Part shown: positions 41,346 to 47,568 of the stretch, piece by piece
Layout: the number at the start of each line of letters is the position of its first letter
Position numbering within the stretch: the stretch's first letter is position 1
Assembly (NCBI GenBank): GCA_029267445.1
Contig: JAJUIU010000022.1
Location: forward strand, 1-47,568
From: Rhodospirillaceae bacterium
GTDB taxonomy: Bacteria > Pseudomonadota > Alphaproteobacteria > Azospirillales > Azospirillaceae
Direction: 5' to 3'
DNA: 47,568 nt
Notes under the pieces: generated by a model
What the model was told of the DNA's origin: nothing
What the model saw: the letters and a program-made list of their open reading frames with translations, nothing else
Database searches by the model: none
Program-made: the position numbers and the translations under genes

Positions 41346-41807
41346 ATGACCCGCCTTGTCCGCACCGCAGCCCTGGCCCTCGGCCTTTCGGCCGGCACAG
41401 TCCCCGCCATTGCCGCCGACCCGGCCCAGCCCCTGATCGACGCCGACCGCGCCTTCGCCCAGCGCGCCAAGGAGGTGGGCGTCGGCGCCGCCTTCAAGGA
41501 GTACGCGGCGGACGTGTCCATCTACCCGTCCGCCCCCGGCTTCACGATGACGCCGGACGACTGGACAAGGGCCTTCCCGCCCGGCTCGACCCTGGAATGG
41601 GAGCCGGTGGGCGGCAGCATGGACGCGGCCGGCACCATGGGCATGACCTGGGGCAAAGGGCTGCTGCGCGGCACCGGCGCCGACGGGAAGCCGTTCGAGC
41701 TCCGCACCCACTATCTCACGGTCTGGCAGAAGCAGCCCGACGGGTCCTGGAAGTTCGTGGCCGACACCGGCGTGCCGGAGCCGAAGCCGCCCGCCACCAA
41801 GCCCTGA
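41346..41807 (+). CDS. Secreted SnoaL-like/DUF4440-type protein
   Basis: A 153-residue protein with a signal peptide ([20 protein letters not shown], cleavage near AIA-AD). The mature part is an NTF2-like cone: [41 protein letters not shown], and [21 protein letters not shown], as in SnoaL/DUF4440 proteins. The fold binds small molecules in many enzymes and binding proteins; no active residues single out a reaction. AAGGA precedes the ATG. The nearest downstream gene, nadE, has its own promoter candidate. Confidence 0.85.
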   Translation: MTRLVRTAALALGLSAGTVPAIAADPAQPLIDADRAFAQRAKEVGVGAAFKEYAADVSIYPSAPGFTMTPDDWTRAFPPGSTLEWEPVGGSMDAAGTMGMTWGKGLLRGTGADGKPFELRTHYLTVWQKQPDGSWKFVADTGVPEPKPPATKP

Positions 41808-41850
41808 CCGCCGCGCGCCGCCCCGCGCCGGCTTCTTCAAGGGCGGATGA

Positions 41851-41879
41851 TTGAGGGGGCGGCCGCGCGTTGCTAGGGT
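41851..41879 (+). promoter_or_regulatory. Promoter candidate of nadE
   Basis: TTGAGG (41851-41856) and TAGGGT (41874-41879) are exactly 17 bp apart, with TGC before the -10. RNA would start near 41886, about 30 nt before the ATG. GGGGCGGC (41856-41863) and GCCGCCCC (41880-41887) form 8-bp inverted arms across the promoter, which might be an operator. Confidence 0.5.
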
Positions 41880-41916
41880 GCCGCCCCACCCGCGCCCGGA
41901 ACCCGGACCCGAGATC

Positions 41917-43584
41917 ATGACCGACCGCCTCACCATCGCCATGGCGCAGATGAACCCCACCGTCGGGGCCATCCGCGCCAACCAGTCCCGCATCCTGGAC
42001 ATGCGGGCGGAGGCGGCGGCGCGCGGCGCCGACCTCGTCGTCTTCCCGGAGCTGTCGGTCTGCGGCTACCCGCCGGAGGATCTGGTCCTCAAGCCCTTCT
42101 TCCTGGACCGCGTCCAGGCGGCGGTGGAGGACCTCGCCCGCGCCACGGCGGACGGCGGCCCGGCCATCCTGGTCGGCGCCCCCTGGCGCGAGGGCGGGAA
42201 GACGCACAACGCCGCCCTGCTGCTGGACGGCGGCAGGATCGCGGCCATCCGCTTCAAGCACGACCTGCCGAACTACGGCCCCTTCGACGAGAAGCGCGTC
42301 TTCGCCGCCGGCCCGGTGCCCGGCCCGGTCAACTTCCGCGGCGTGCGCCTGGGCGTCATGGTCTGCGAGGACATGTGGACCCCCGACGTGGCGGAAACCC
42401 TGGCCGAGACGGGGGCGGAGCTGCTGATCGTCCCGAACGGCAGCCCGTTCGAGGCGGACAAGCAGGATCGACGCCTGCAGCTCGCGGTTTCCCGCGTGAC
42501 GGAGACGGGCCTGCCGCTGGTGTACGTCAATCAGGTCGGCGGGCAGGACGAGCTGGTGTTCGACGGGATGAGCTTCGCCCTGTCGGCCGACAGCCGGCTG
42601 GTCGCCCAGTTCCCGGGTTTCGTGGAGCATGTGGGGCTGACCCACTGGACCCGCGACGGCGACGGCTGGCGGGGCGGGTCGACCGAGCTGATCCCGCCGC
42701 CGGAGCCGCTGTCGGCCATCTACCACGCCATGATGCTGGGCCTGCGCGATTACGTTGAGAAGAACCGGTTCCCCGGCGTCATCCTCGGCATGTCCGGCGG
42801 CATCGACAGCGCCATCTCCGCCGTGGTCGCGGTCGACGCGCTGGGGCCGCACCGCGTCCACTGCGTGATGATGCCCAGCCCCTACACCAGCCGCGACAGC
42901 CTGGAGGACGCGGCGGAGTGCGCGCACATGCTGGGCGCAAAGCTGGACACGATCCCCATCGAACCCGCCATGCAGGCCTTCGGGAAGATGCTTGAGCCGC
43001 TGTTCGCGGGCACCGACCCCGACATCACGGAGGAGAACATCCAGTCCCGCGCCCGGGGCCTGACCCTGATGGCGCTGTCCAACAAGTTCGGCGGCATGGT
43101 CCTGTCCACCGGCAACAAGTCGGAGATGTCGGTCGGCTACGCCACGCTCTACGGCGACATGTGCGGCGGCTTCAACGCGCTGAAGGACATCTACAAGACG
43201 ACCGTCTACCGCCTTGCCCACTGGCGCAACGCGCACCTGCCGACAGGAGCCCGCGGTCCCGGCGGCCGCGTGATCCCGGAGCGGATCATCACCAAGGCGC
43301 CGACGGCGGAGCTGAAGCCGAACCAGACCGACCAGGACAGCCTGCCGCCCTACGACGTGCTGGACGACATCCTGGAATGCCTCGTGGAGCGGGACCTGTC
43401 GGTGGCGGACATCGTCGCGCGCGGCCACGACCGGGAGACGGTCAACCGCGTCTGGCGCATGCTGGACCGGGCCGAGTACAAGCGGCGCCAAGCCCCGCCG
43501 GGGGTGAAGATCACGCCGCGCAGCTTCGGCAAGGACCGGCGCTATCCGATCACCAGCGGCTTCCTGAACGCGGTCAGCGACTGA
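41917..43584 (+). CDS. nadE: Glutamine-dependent NAD+ synthetase
   Basis: A 555-residue enzyme that amidates nicotinic acid adenine dinucleotide to NAD+ using glutamine and ATP. The N-terminal glutaminase domain of the nitrilase superfamily has an intact triad: Glu45 in [16 protein letters not shown], Lys114 in [18 protein letters not shown] and Cys150 in [11 protein letters not shown]. The C-terminal synthetase domain has the ATP-pyrophosphatase loop [20 protein letters not shown], plus [20 protein letters not shown]. Length is normal for the two-domain bacterial form. ATG 41917 starts directly before the conserved region; longer starts add unrelated residues. It stands alone between convergent and weakly linked neighbours. 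Confidence 0.97.
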   Translation: MTDRLTIAMAQMNPTVGAIRANQSRILDMRAEAAARGADLVVFPELSVCGYPPEDLVLKPFFLDRVQAAVEDLARATADGGPAILVGAPWREGGKTHNAALLLDGGRIAAIRFKHDLPNYGPFDEKRVFAAGPVPGPVNFRGVRLGVMVCEDMWTPDVAETLAETGAELLIVPNGSPFEADKQDRRLQLAVSRVTETGLPLVYVNQVGGQDELVFDGMSFALSADSRLVAQFPGFVEHVGLTHWTRDGDGWRGGSTELIPPPEPLSAIYHAMMLGLRDYVEKNRFPGVILGMSGGIDSAISAVVAVDALGPHRVHCVMMPSPYTSRDSLEDAAECAHMLGAKLDTIPIEPAMQAFGKMLEPLFAGTDPDITEENIQSRARGLTLMALSNKFGGMVLSTGNKSEMSVGYATLYGDMCGGFNALKDIYKTTVYRLAHWRNAHLPTGARGPGGRVIPERIITKAPTAELKPNQTDQDSLPPYDVLDDILECLVERDLSVADIVARGHDRETVNRVWRMLDRAEYKRRQAPPGVKITPRSFGKDRRYPITSGFLNAVSD

Positions 43585-43591
43585 CGTCGCG

Positions 43592-43607
43592 GGCGGTTCA
43601 CGCCGCC
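43592..43607. terminator. Short hairpin between convergent nadE and GGDEF-EAL genes
   Basis: GGCGG and CCGCC flank a 6-nt loop in the 13-bp gap between stops, overlapping the end of the GGDEF-EAL gene. The stem is short and has no T tract. Confidence 0.25.
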
Positions 43608-45853
43608 GGCAGCAGCACCGGGCCAGCCACCATCTGGGCCACCATGGCGTCGGCCTGGGCCGCCGTCAGCGGCCGGGCGAAGTGGTATCCCTGGGCCATG
43701 CGGCAGCCGAGCTTCGCCAGCGCCGCCCCGGTCTCCGCGTCCTCCACGCCCTCCGCGACGATCTCGACGCCCAGGCTCTGCCCCAGGGCGATCACCGACC
43801 GCACGATGTCGCGGCAGTCGGCGTCCGTGCGCATGGCCTGGACGAAGCTCTGGTCGATCTTCAGCCCGTCGAACGGCAGCCGGTGCAGGCGCGACAGCGA
43901 CGAATAGCCCGTGCCGAAATCGTCGATCATCACGGCGAAGCCGAAGTCCCGCAGCGTCGCCAGCCGGCTGGAGACGATGTCCACGTCCTGGCCGAACGCG
44001 GTCTCCGTCACCTCCAGCTTGACCCGGCGGATGTCCACGCCGGTACCCGCCACGACGCCCTCGATGGCGTCCGAAAGGTCGGCGCGGGCGAGCTGCACCG
44101 GGGAGACGTTGATGCTGACGCTGAGCGGGGTTTCCCCCAGCCGGTCCTGCCAGCCGCGCATCCAGCGGCAGGCTGCCTGCAGGATCCAGGTGCCCAGCGG
44201 GCCGATCAGGCCGCTTTCCTCGGCGATCGGGATGAACACGGCGGGCGGCACCGGCCCGCGCGCCCCGCCCGGCCAGCGCACCAGCGCCTCGAACCCGCTG
44301 AGCTGGTGCGTGCGCAAATCGACGATGGGCTGGAAGGCGAGTTCCAGCTCGTTGCGGTCGATCGCCCGGCGCAGGTCGGTCTGCATGCGCAGCGCTTCCA
44401 GCGGCGCGGTGCGCATCCGCTGTTCGAAGGCGACGCAGCGCCCCCGCCCCTGGTTCTTGGAATAGTGGATGGCGATGCCGAGGTCGCGCAACAGCTCGTC
44501 GGCGTGCTCGCGTTCGCCATGGTCCAGGGCCGTGGCGATGCTGACGCTGGGAAACACGTCATGACCCGACAGCTCCAGCGGCTCGGAGATGGACTGGCGC
44601 AGCTCCTCGGCCAGCCGCATGGCGCCGTCGGGCTCCATCGGTCCTTCCATCATCAGGCCGAAATCGTCCCCGCCCAGCCGCGCCAGCGTGTCGCCCGGCC
44701 CGATGGCCGCGCGCAGGCGCCGGCTCAGCACCACCAGCATCCGGTCGGCCAGCGCGTGGCCCAGCGTGTTGTTGACCAGGCGGAAGTTGTCGCAGTCGAT
44801 CAGGAACACCGCCACGGCCTCCGACTGCCCGGCGCGCACGCGGCGCATGGCCTGGGCCAGTCGGTCCATGAACAGCGTCCGGTTGGGCAGGCCCGTCAGC
44901 CCGTCATGCAGGGACACATGGGCCAGCTGCTGTTCCGCCCGCTTGCGGTGGGTGATGTCCTGGGCGCTGCCCTCGAACAGCTCGAACAGCCCGTCGGCGC
45001 CGTAGATGCCGCGCACGTTCAGCGACACCCAGATCGGGTGCCCGTCCTGGCGCAGCACCTGCGCCTCGTACCCGGTCACCTGCTTCTCGCGCGGCAGCCT
45101 GCGGTCCAGCTCCGCCGGCACCTCCGGATCGGCGAACAGGTTGCGGGCGTTGGCGACGGCCGCCTTCACCGCCTCCGGACTGGCGAATCCCAGCAGTTTG
45201 GCCAGCGCCGGGTTCACCGTGATCAGGCGGCCGTCCACCGTCATCTGGAACATGCCCTCGACGGCGTTCTCGAACAGGTCGCGCCAGCGCCGCTCGGCCG
45301 CGCGCGCCCGCTCCTCCGCCTTGCGGGTCTCGTCGGCCGCCAGGGCCAGCGCCACGAAATCCGCCAGTGACGCGGCGAACACCTGATCCTCCCCGGTCCA
45401 GGCGCGCGGGCCGCCCGTATGCTCGCAGCAGACGATGCCGACAAGCCGTCCGTGGTAGAGGATCGGCGCGTCCAGCAGCGCCCCGATGCCGTATGGGACC
45501 AGATAGTCGGGGCCGAAATCCGCCGTGCGGGGATCCGTCTTCGCGTCGTGCGCCGCGATGATCCGGTCCTGCTCGATCGCGTCGAAATAGGCGCGGTGGT
45601 CCTCCGCCCTCAGGACCAGCCCCTGTTCGTGGCTTGCGCTGGCCGCCGCGTACATGTCCCGGCAGATGATCGCGTCGCGCTCGGGCGTGAAGAACCACAC
45701 GGCCGCGCGCGCGACCCCGAGCACGGTCGACGCCATTTCCGTCACCGCGCGCAGGCAACCCTCCAGATCGTGGCGGAGGAAGGGTTCGCTGCGCGCCAGG
45801 CGGCCCAGGGCGCTGCTGCGATCGCTTCCAGGCGGCGGTTCGTTCACTGACAC
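43598..45853 (-). CDS. GAF-PAS-GGDEF-EAL signalling protein
   Basis: A 751-residue soluble protein. A GAF domain (about residues 20-175: TVLGVARAAVWFFTPERDAI, LDAPILYHGRLVGIVCCEHT) is followed by PAS (about 190-305: LFENAVEGMFQMTVDGRLIT), GGDEF (about 315-475) and EAL (about 490-745). The GGDEF signature is GGDDF, one conservative change, so cyclase activity is possible but doubtful; the inhibitory-site Arg is lacking (GPGD). EAL keeps [32 protein letters not shown] and AEGVED, though the usual EQ after it reads ET. It could make, break or sense c-di-GMP depending on GAF/PAS input. It is divergent from the cheY-cheZ pair, suggesting a motility link. Confidence 0.92.
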   Translation of the reverse strand: MSVNEPPPGSDRSSALGRLARSEPFLRHDLEGCLRAVTEMASTVLGVARAAVWFFTPERDAIICRDMYAAASASHEQGLVLRAEDHRAYFDAIEQDRIIAAHDAKTDPRTADFGPDYLVPYGIGALLDAPILYHGRLVGIVCCEHTGGPRAWTGEDQVFAASLADFVALALAADETRKAEERARAAERRWRDLFENAVEGMFQMTVDGRLITVNPALAKLLGFASPEAVKAAVANARNLFADPEVPAELDRRLPREKQVTGYEAQVLRQDGHPIWVSLNVRGIYGADGLFELFEGSAQDITHRKRAEQQLAHVSLHDGLTGLPNRTLFMDRLAQAMRRVRAGQSEAVAVFLIDCDNFRLVNNTLGHALADRMLVVLSRRLRAAIGPGDTLARLGGDDFGLMMEGPMEPDGAMRLAEELRQSISEPLELSGHDVFPSVSIATALDHGEREHADELLRDLGIAIHYSKNQGRGRCVAFEQRMRTAPLEALRMQTDLRRAIDRNELELAFQPIVDLRTHQLSGFEALVRWPGGARGPVPPAVFIPIAEESGLIGPLGTWILQAACRWMRGWQDRLGETPLSVSINVSPVQLARADLSDAIEGVVAGTGVDIRRVKLEVTETAFGQDVDIVSSRLATLRDFGFAVMIDDFGTGYSSLSRLHRLPFDGLKIDQSFVQAMRTDADCRDIVRSVIALGQSLGVEIVAEGVEDAETGAALAKLGCRMAQGYHFARPLTAAQADAMVAQMVAGPVLLPAA

Positions 45854-46239
45854 CTCGTTACCCGTTCACGGATCGCTGCACGGCCAAGCATCGGATGCGG
45901 GCGCCACCGGTTCCACGCTTTCTCTTCGAATGTCCCTTAAGGATGCGGATCGTTTCAAGTCTAAGAAACGCCTCTGCCCAGCCTATGTCGAAAGGCGAAA
46001 CAAATCGTTAAGTTTTCCCGCGCAGGGTGCAACTCGGCATTTCGGCCGAAAGTGGCGCCAATACCGCCTTCCTTGACAGGAAATCGGCCTCGCCCGAAAG
46101 TGCGGCCTTGTCGTTGGGGTTAACCATTGTGTTACCCCCTGCGCGCTATAAGCTCTGAGGCGCCCTGGGGCTGCGGGCGCGGGTCGGGGACGGCCCGCGG
46201 GCCGGCGGGCGGGCGGTAACGGCGAGTGGGGGTCTAGGC
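45854..46239. other. Divergent intergenic region before cheY
   Basis: This 386-bp gap holds no convincing gene. The part near 45930-46020 is AT-richer and probably contains the promoter of the leftward GAF-PAS-GGDEF-EAL gene. The right part holds the CtrA-type element and -10 for cheY, and a palindrome CGGCCCGCGGGCCG (46191-46204) in the predicted leader. Confidence 0.55.
46116..46152 (+). promoter_or_regulatory. CtrA-type box and -10 of the cheY-cheZ promoter
   Basis: TTAACCAT (46120-46127) is the alphaproteobacterial CtrA half-site, followed by GTTAC eight bases after TTAA, close to the full TTAA-N7-TTAA form. TATAAG (46147-46152) lies 19 bp downstream, so the box covers the -35 as in CtrA-activated promoters. 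An imperfect inverted repeat GGGGTTAAC...GTTACCCC spans the box. RNA would start near 46159. Confidence 0.5.
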
Positions 46240-46626
46240 GTGTCCGTTCTGAATCTTCAGGTGCTGGTCGTCGACGATTACGCGACGATGCGGCGCATCA
46301 TCCGGAACCTGCTGACCCAGATCGGCTTCTCCCGCATCGAGGAGGCGACCGACGGGGCGGACGCGCTGACCAAGCTTCGCGCGGGCACCTTCGGCCTCGT
46401 CATCTCCGACTGGAACATGGAGCCGATGACCGGCCTCCAGCTCCTCAAGGAGGTGCGCGCCGATGTCCGTCTGAAGGACATGCCCTTCATCATGGTGACG
46501 GCCGAGTCGAAGACGGAGAACGTGGTCGCCGCCAAGCAGGCGGGCGTGAACAACTACATCGTCAAGCCGTTCAACGCCGACACGCTGAAGAAGAAGATCG
46601 AAGCCGTCATCGGCACGATCGCCTGA
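46240..46626 (+). CDS. cheY: Chemotaxis response regulator CheY
   Basis: A 128-residue single-domain receiver. Every key residue falls at E. coli CheY numbering: Asp12 and Asp13 (VLVVDDYATMRRI), phospho-acceptor Asp57 (LVISDWNMEPM), Thr87 (MVTAESKTEN), Tyr106 (NNYIVKPF) and Lys109. WNMEPMTGLQLL is characteristic of motor-binding CheY rather than generic receivers. Phosphorylated by CheA, it binds FliM and changes motor behaviour. The start is GTG at 46240. cheZ begins 4 nt after the stop, so the phosphatase is made with its target. The promoter carries a CtrA-type box. No cheA or other che genes are in the window. Confidence 0.95.
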   Translation: MSVLNLQVLVVDDYATMRRIIRNLLTQIGFSRIEEATDGADALTKLRAGTFGLVISDWNMEPMTGLQLLKEVRADVRLKDMPFIMVTAESKTENVVAAKQAGVNNYIVKPFNADTLKKKIEAVIGTIA

Positions 46627-46630
46627 CCCG

Positions 46631-47377
46631 ATGACGGACGGCCCGGTCAGGCTCACCGCCGCCGACTACGAACGGATCGAGGATCGCCTGCTGGCCGATC
46701 CGGAAACCCGGGCCTTCCTGCGCCTGCGCGACCGGCGCAACCGGGCCGTCGCGCTGGAGGAGGTGCGGCGCCTCTTCCGCGAGCACCGCAAGCCCGCCGA
46801 ATCCGACCCCGCCTCCCACATCCGCATCCTGCGCCGGGAGCTGCAGGAGCTCTCGTCCCACATCGCCCAGACCCGGCGTGAGATCGCGGCCCTGAAGCCC
46901 GACGATCCGTCCGCCGACCGCATCATGCTGGCGACGGAGGAGCTGGACGCCATTCTCCAGGCGACCGAACACGCGACGACCGAGATCCTGAACGGGGCGG
47001 AGCGCATCCAGACCGTGGCCGAAGGGCTGCGCGCCGCGGCACCCGAGGCCGCGCGCCAGCTGGACGACGAGGTCATGCACATCATGACCGCCTGTTCCTT
47101 CCAGGACATCACCGGCCAGCGCATGACCAAGGTGGTCAACACGCTCCGCTACATCGAGCGGCGGGTGGAGGCGATGATCGGCATCTGGGGGGAGCTCGGG
47201 CTGGATGCGGGGGAATCCCCGGCCGACGAGGCCGACCGCGACAGACGCCCGGACGCGCACCTGCTGAACGGCCCCCAGCTGCGCGGTGGCGTGGACCAGG
47301 CGGCCGTGGACGCCCTCTTCGACGCCCCGGCCTCCGGCCCCCTCGGCCAGGACGCCATCGACGACATGTTCCCCTGA
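46631..47377 (+). CDS. cheZ: CheZ-family phosphatase (second copy) with two C-terminal CheY-binding-like peptides
   Basis: A 248-residue helical protein. The catalytic motif ACSFQDITGQRMTKVVN is intact with Asp159 and Gln163, equivalent to E. coli CheZ D143 and Q147. A helical hairpin spans about residues 60-190. The acidic linker leads to two similar peptides: VDQAAVDALFD (221-231) and LGQDAIDDMFP (238-248). Both follow the Q-x-x-[I/V]-D-x-[L/M]-[L/F] pattern found in CheZ C-termini and the FliM N-terminus. It starts 4 nt after cheY and would dephosphorylate that CheY. The N-terminal about 60 residues are longer than in the first copy (2095-2745) and have a distinct basic segment. Confidence 0.9.
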   Translation: MTDGPVRLTAADYERIEDRLLADPETRAFLRLRDRRNRAVALEEVRRLFREHRKPAESDPASHIRILRRELQELSSHIAQTRREIAALKPDDPSADRIMLATEELDAILQATEHATTEILNGAERIQTVAEGLRAAAPEAARQLDDEVMHIMTACSFQDITGQRMTKVVNTLRYIERRVEAMIGIWGELGLDAGESPADEADRDRRPDAHLLNGPQLRGGVDQAAVDALFDAPASGPLGQDAIDDMFP

Positions 47378-47440
47378 CACCGGTCCCGGCGCTCAAGCGT
47401 CGGCGGGTCACCCCTCACCCGGTTCGCTTGCGCTCACCAC

Positions 47441-47555
47441 CCTCTCCCGCAGGGGGAGAGGGTTACATGGACCGCGCTCAATCCATCTGCGACCACGCCC
47501 GCTCCTGTAGAACGGTGCCGGTGCCAAGTTCCCCCTCTCCCCTTGCGGGAGAGGG
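47441..47555. repeat. Pair of inverted palindromic intergenic repeats
   Basis: CCCTCTCCCGCAGGGGGAGAGGG (about 47440-47462, given here only as its arms CCCTCTCCC and GGGGAGAGGG) and an inverted copy at about 47531-47555 flank about 70 bp. Each unit alone forms a stable hairpin. Units of this type are widely scattered in proteobacterial intergenic regions. No gene is seen from 47378 to the window end. Confidence 0.65.
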
Positions 47556-47568
47556 TCCCGAGCGGAGC

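Noticed and set aside
41214-42002. N-terminal extension of the DAO-Rieske gene to 42002
   Set aside because: It is antisense to the SnoaL-like gene and low-complexity; ATG 41213 has a ribosome site.

Overview
The window is a very GC-rich bacterial chromosome segment, densely packed with genes. Several traits suggest an alphaproteobacterium near the Rhodospirillales/Azospirillales: a fliL-fliM operon continuing into a DUF6468-like protein, a MotE-like protein, CheZ and two MotB-like proteins; a second cheY-cheZ pair preceded by a CtrA-type TTAACCAT box; and promoters of the form TTG(N)-17-TAGGNT. This placement is inferred from gene content; no marker such as rRNA is present. No tRNA, rRNA, CRISPR array, prophage or insertion sequence is seen.

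Layout: (1) 1-5779, minus strand: a flagellar/chemotaxis operon, fliL, fliM, DUF6468-like, motE-like, cheZ, MotB-like without a membrane Asp, MotB-like with the Asp, and an AMIN-like secreted protein cut by the window edge. Most junctions are 4-bp ATGA overlaps. (2) 6207-13009, plus strand: transglutaminase-DUF2126, a circularly permuted ATP-grasp/alpha-E fusion and a second transglutaminase, a conserved but biochemically undefined peptide or amide ligation module, facing a Tat-exported flavin amine oxidase. (3) 14414-18798, minus: a two-gene RND efflux system with palindromes upstream. (4) 19005-27463: a PAS-GGDEF-EAL protein, a pentapeptide-repeat protein, surE with a peptide-binding protein, a DUF1491 protein and a TonB-dependent receptor. 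(5) 27476-29151: an unrecognised protein of lower GC and a class II glutamine amidotransferase.

(6) 29325-38031 looks like a catabolic island around a GntR/UTRA regulator: a carbamoyl-sarcosine-amidase-like cysteine hydrolase, a MAPEG protein, two PuuE-like polysaccharide deacetylase-fold proteins, a pair of tiny membrane-associated ORFs, an isocitrate lyase/PEP mutase family enzyme, a DUF1330 protein, a nitrilase-superfamily protein whose Glu-Lys-Cys triad reads Glu-Arg-Ser, an aldehyde dehydrogenase and a small beta-rich protein. The mix of C-N bond hydrolases with an aldehyde dehydrogenase and a C-C lyase suggests breakdown of a cyclic amide or ureide. The substrate is unknown and no transporter is linked. 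This is the best candidate for an undescribed system here. (7) 38068-43584: FKBP isomerase, a secreted unknown, a DAO-Rieske fusion, a SnoaL-like secreted protein and glutamine-dependent NAD synthetase. (8) 43598-47377: a GAF-PAS-GGDEF-EAL protein divergent from cheY-cheZ; the window ends in inverted palindromic repeats.

A motility and second-messenger theme links both ends: two CheZ proteins, a CheY, FliM and two composite c-di-GMP proteins. Both CheZ C-termini carry peptides resembling the FliM N-terminal CheY-binding peptide.
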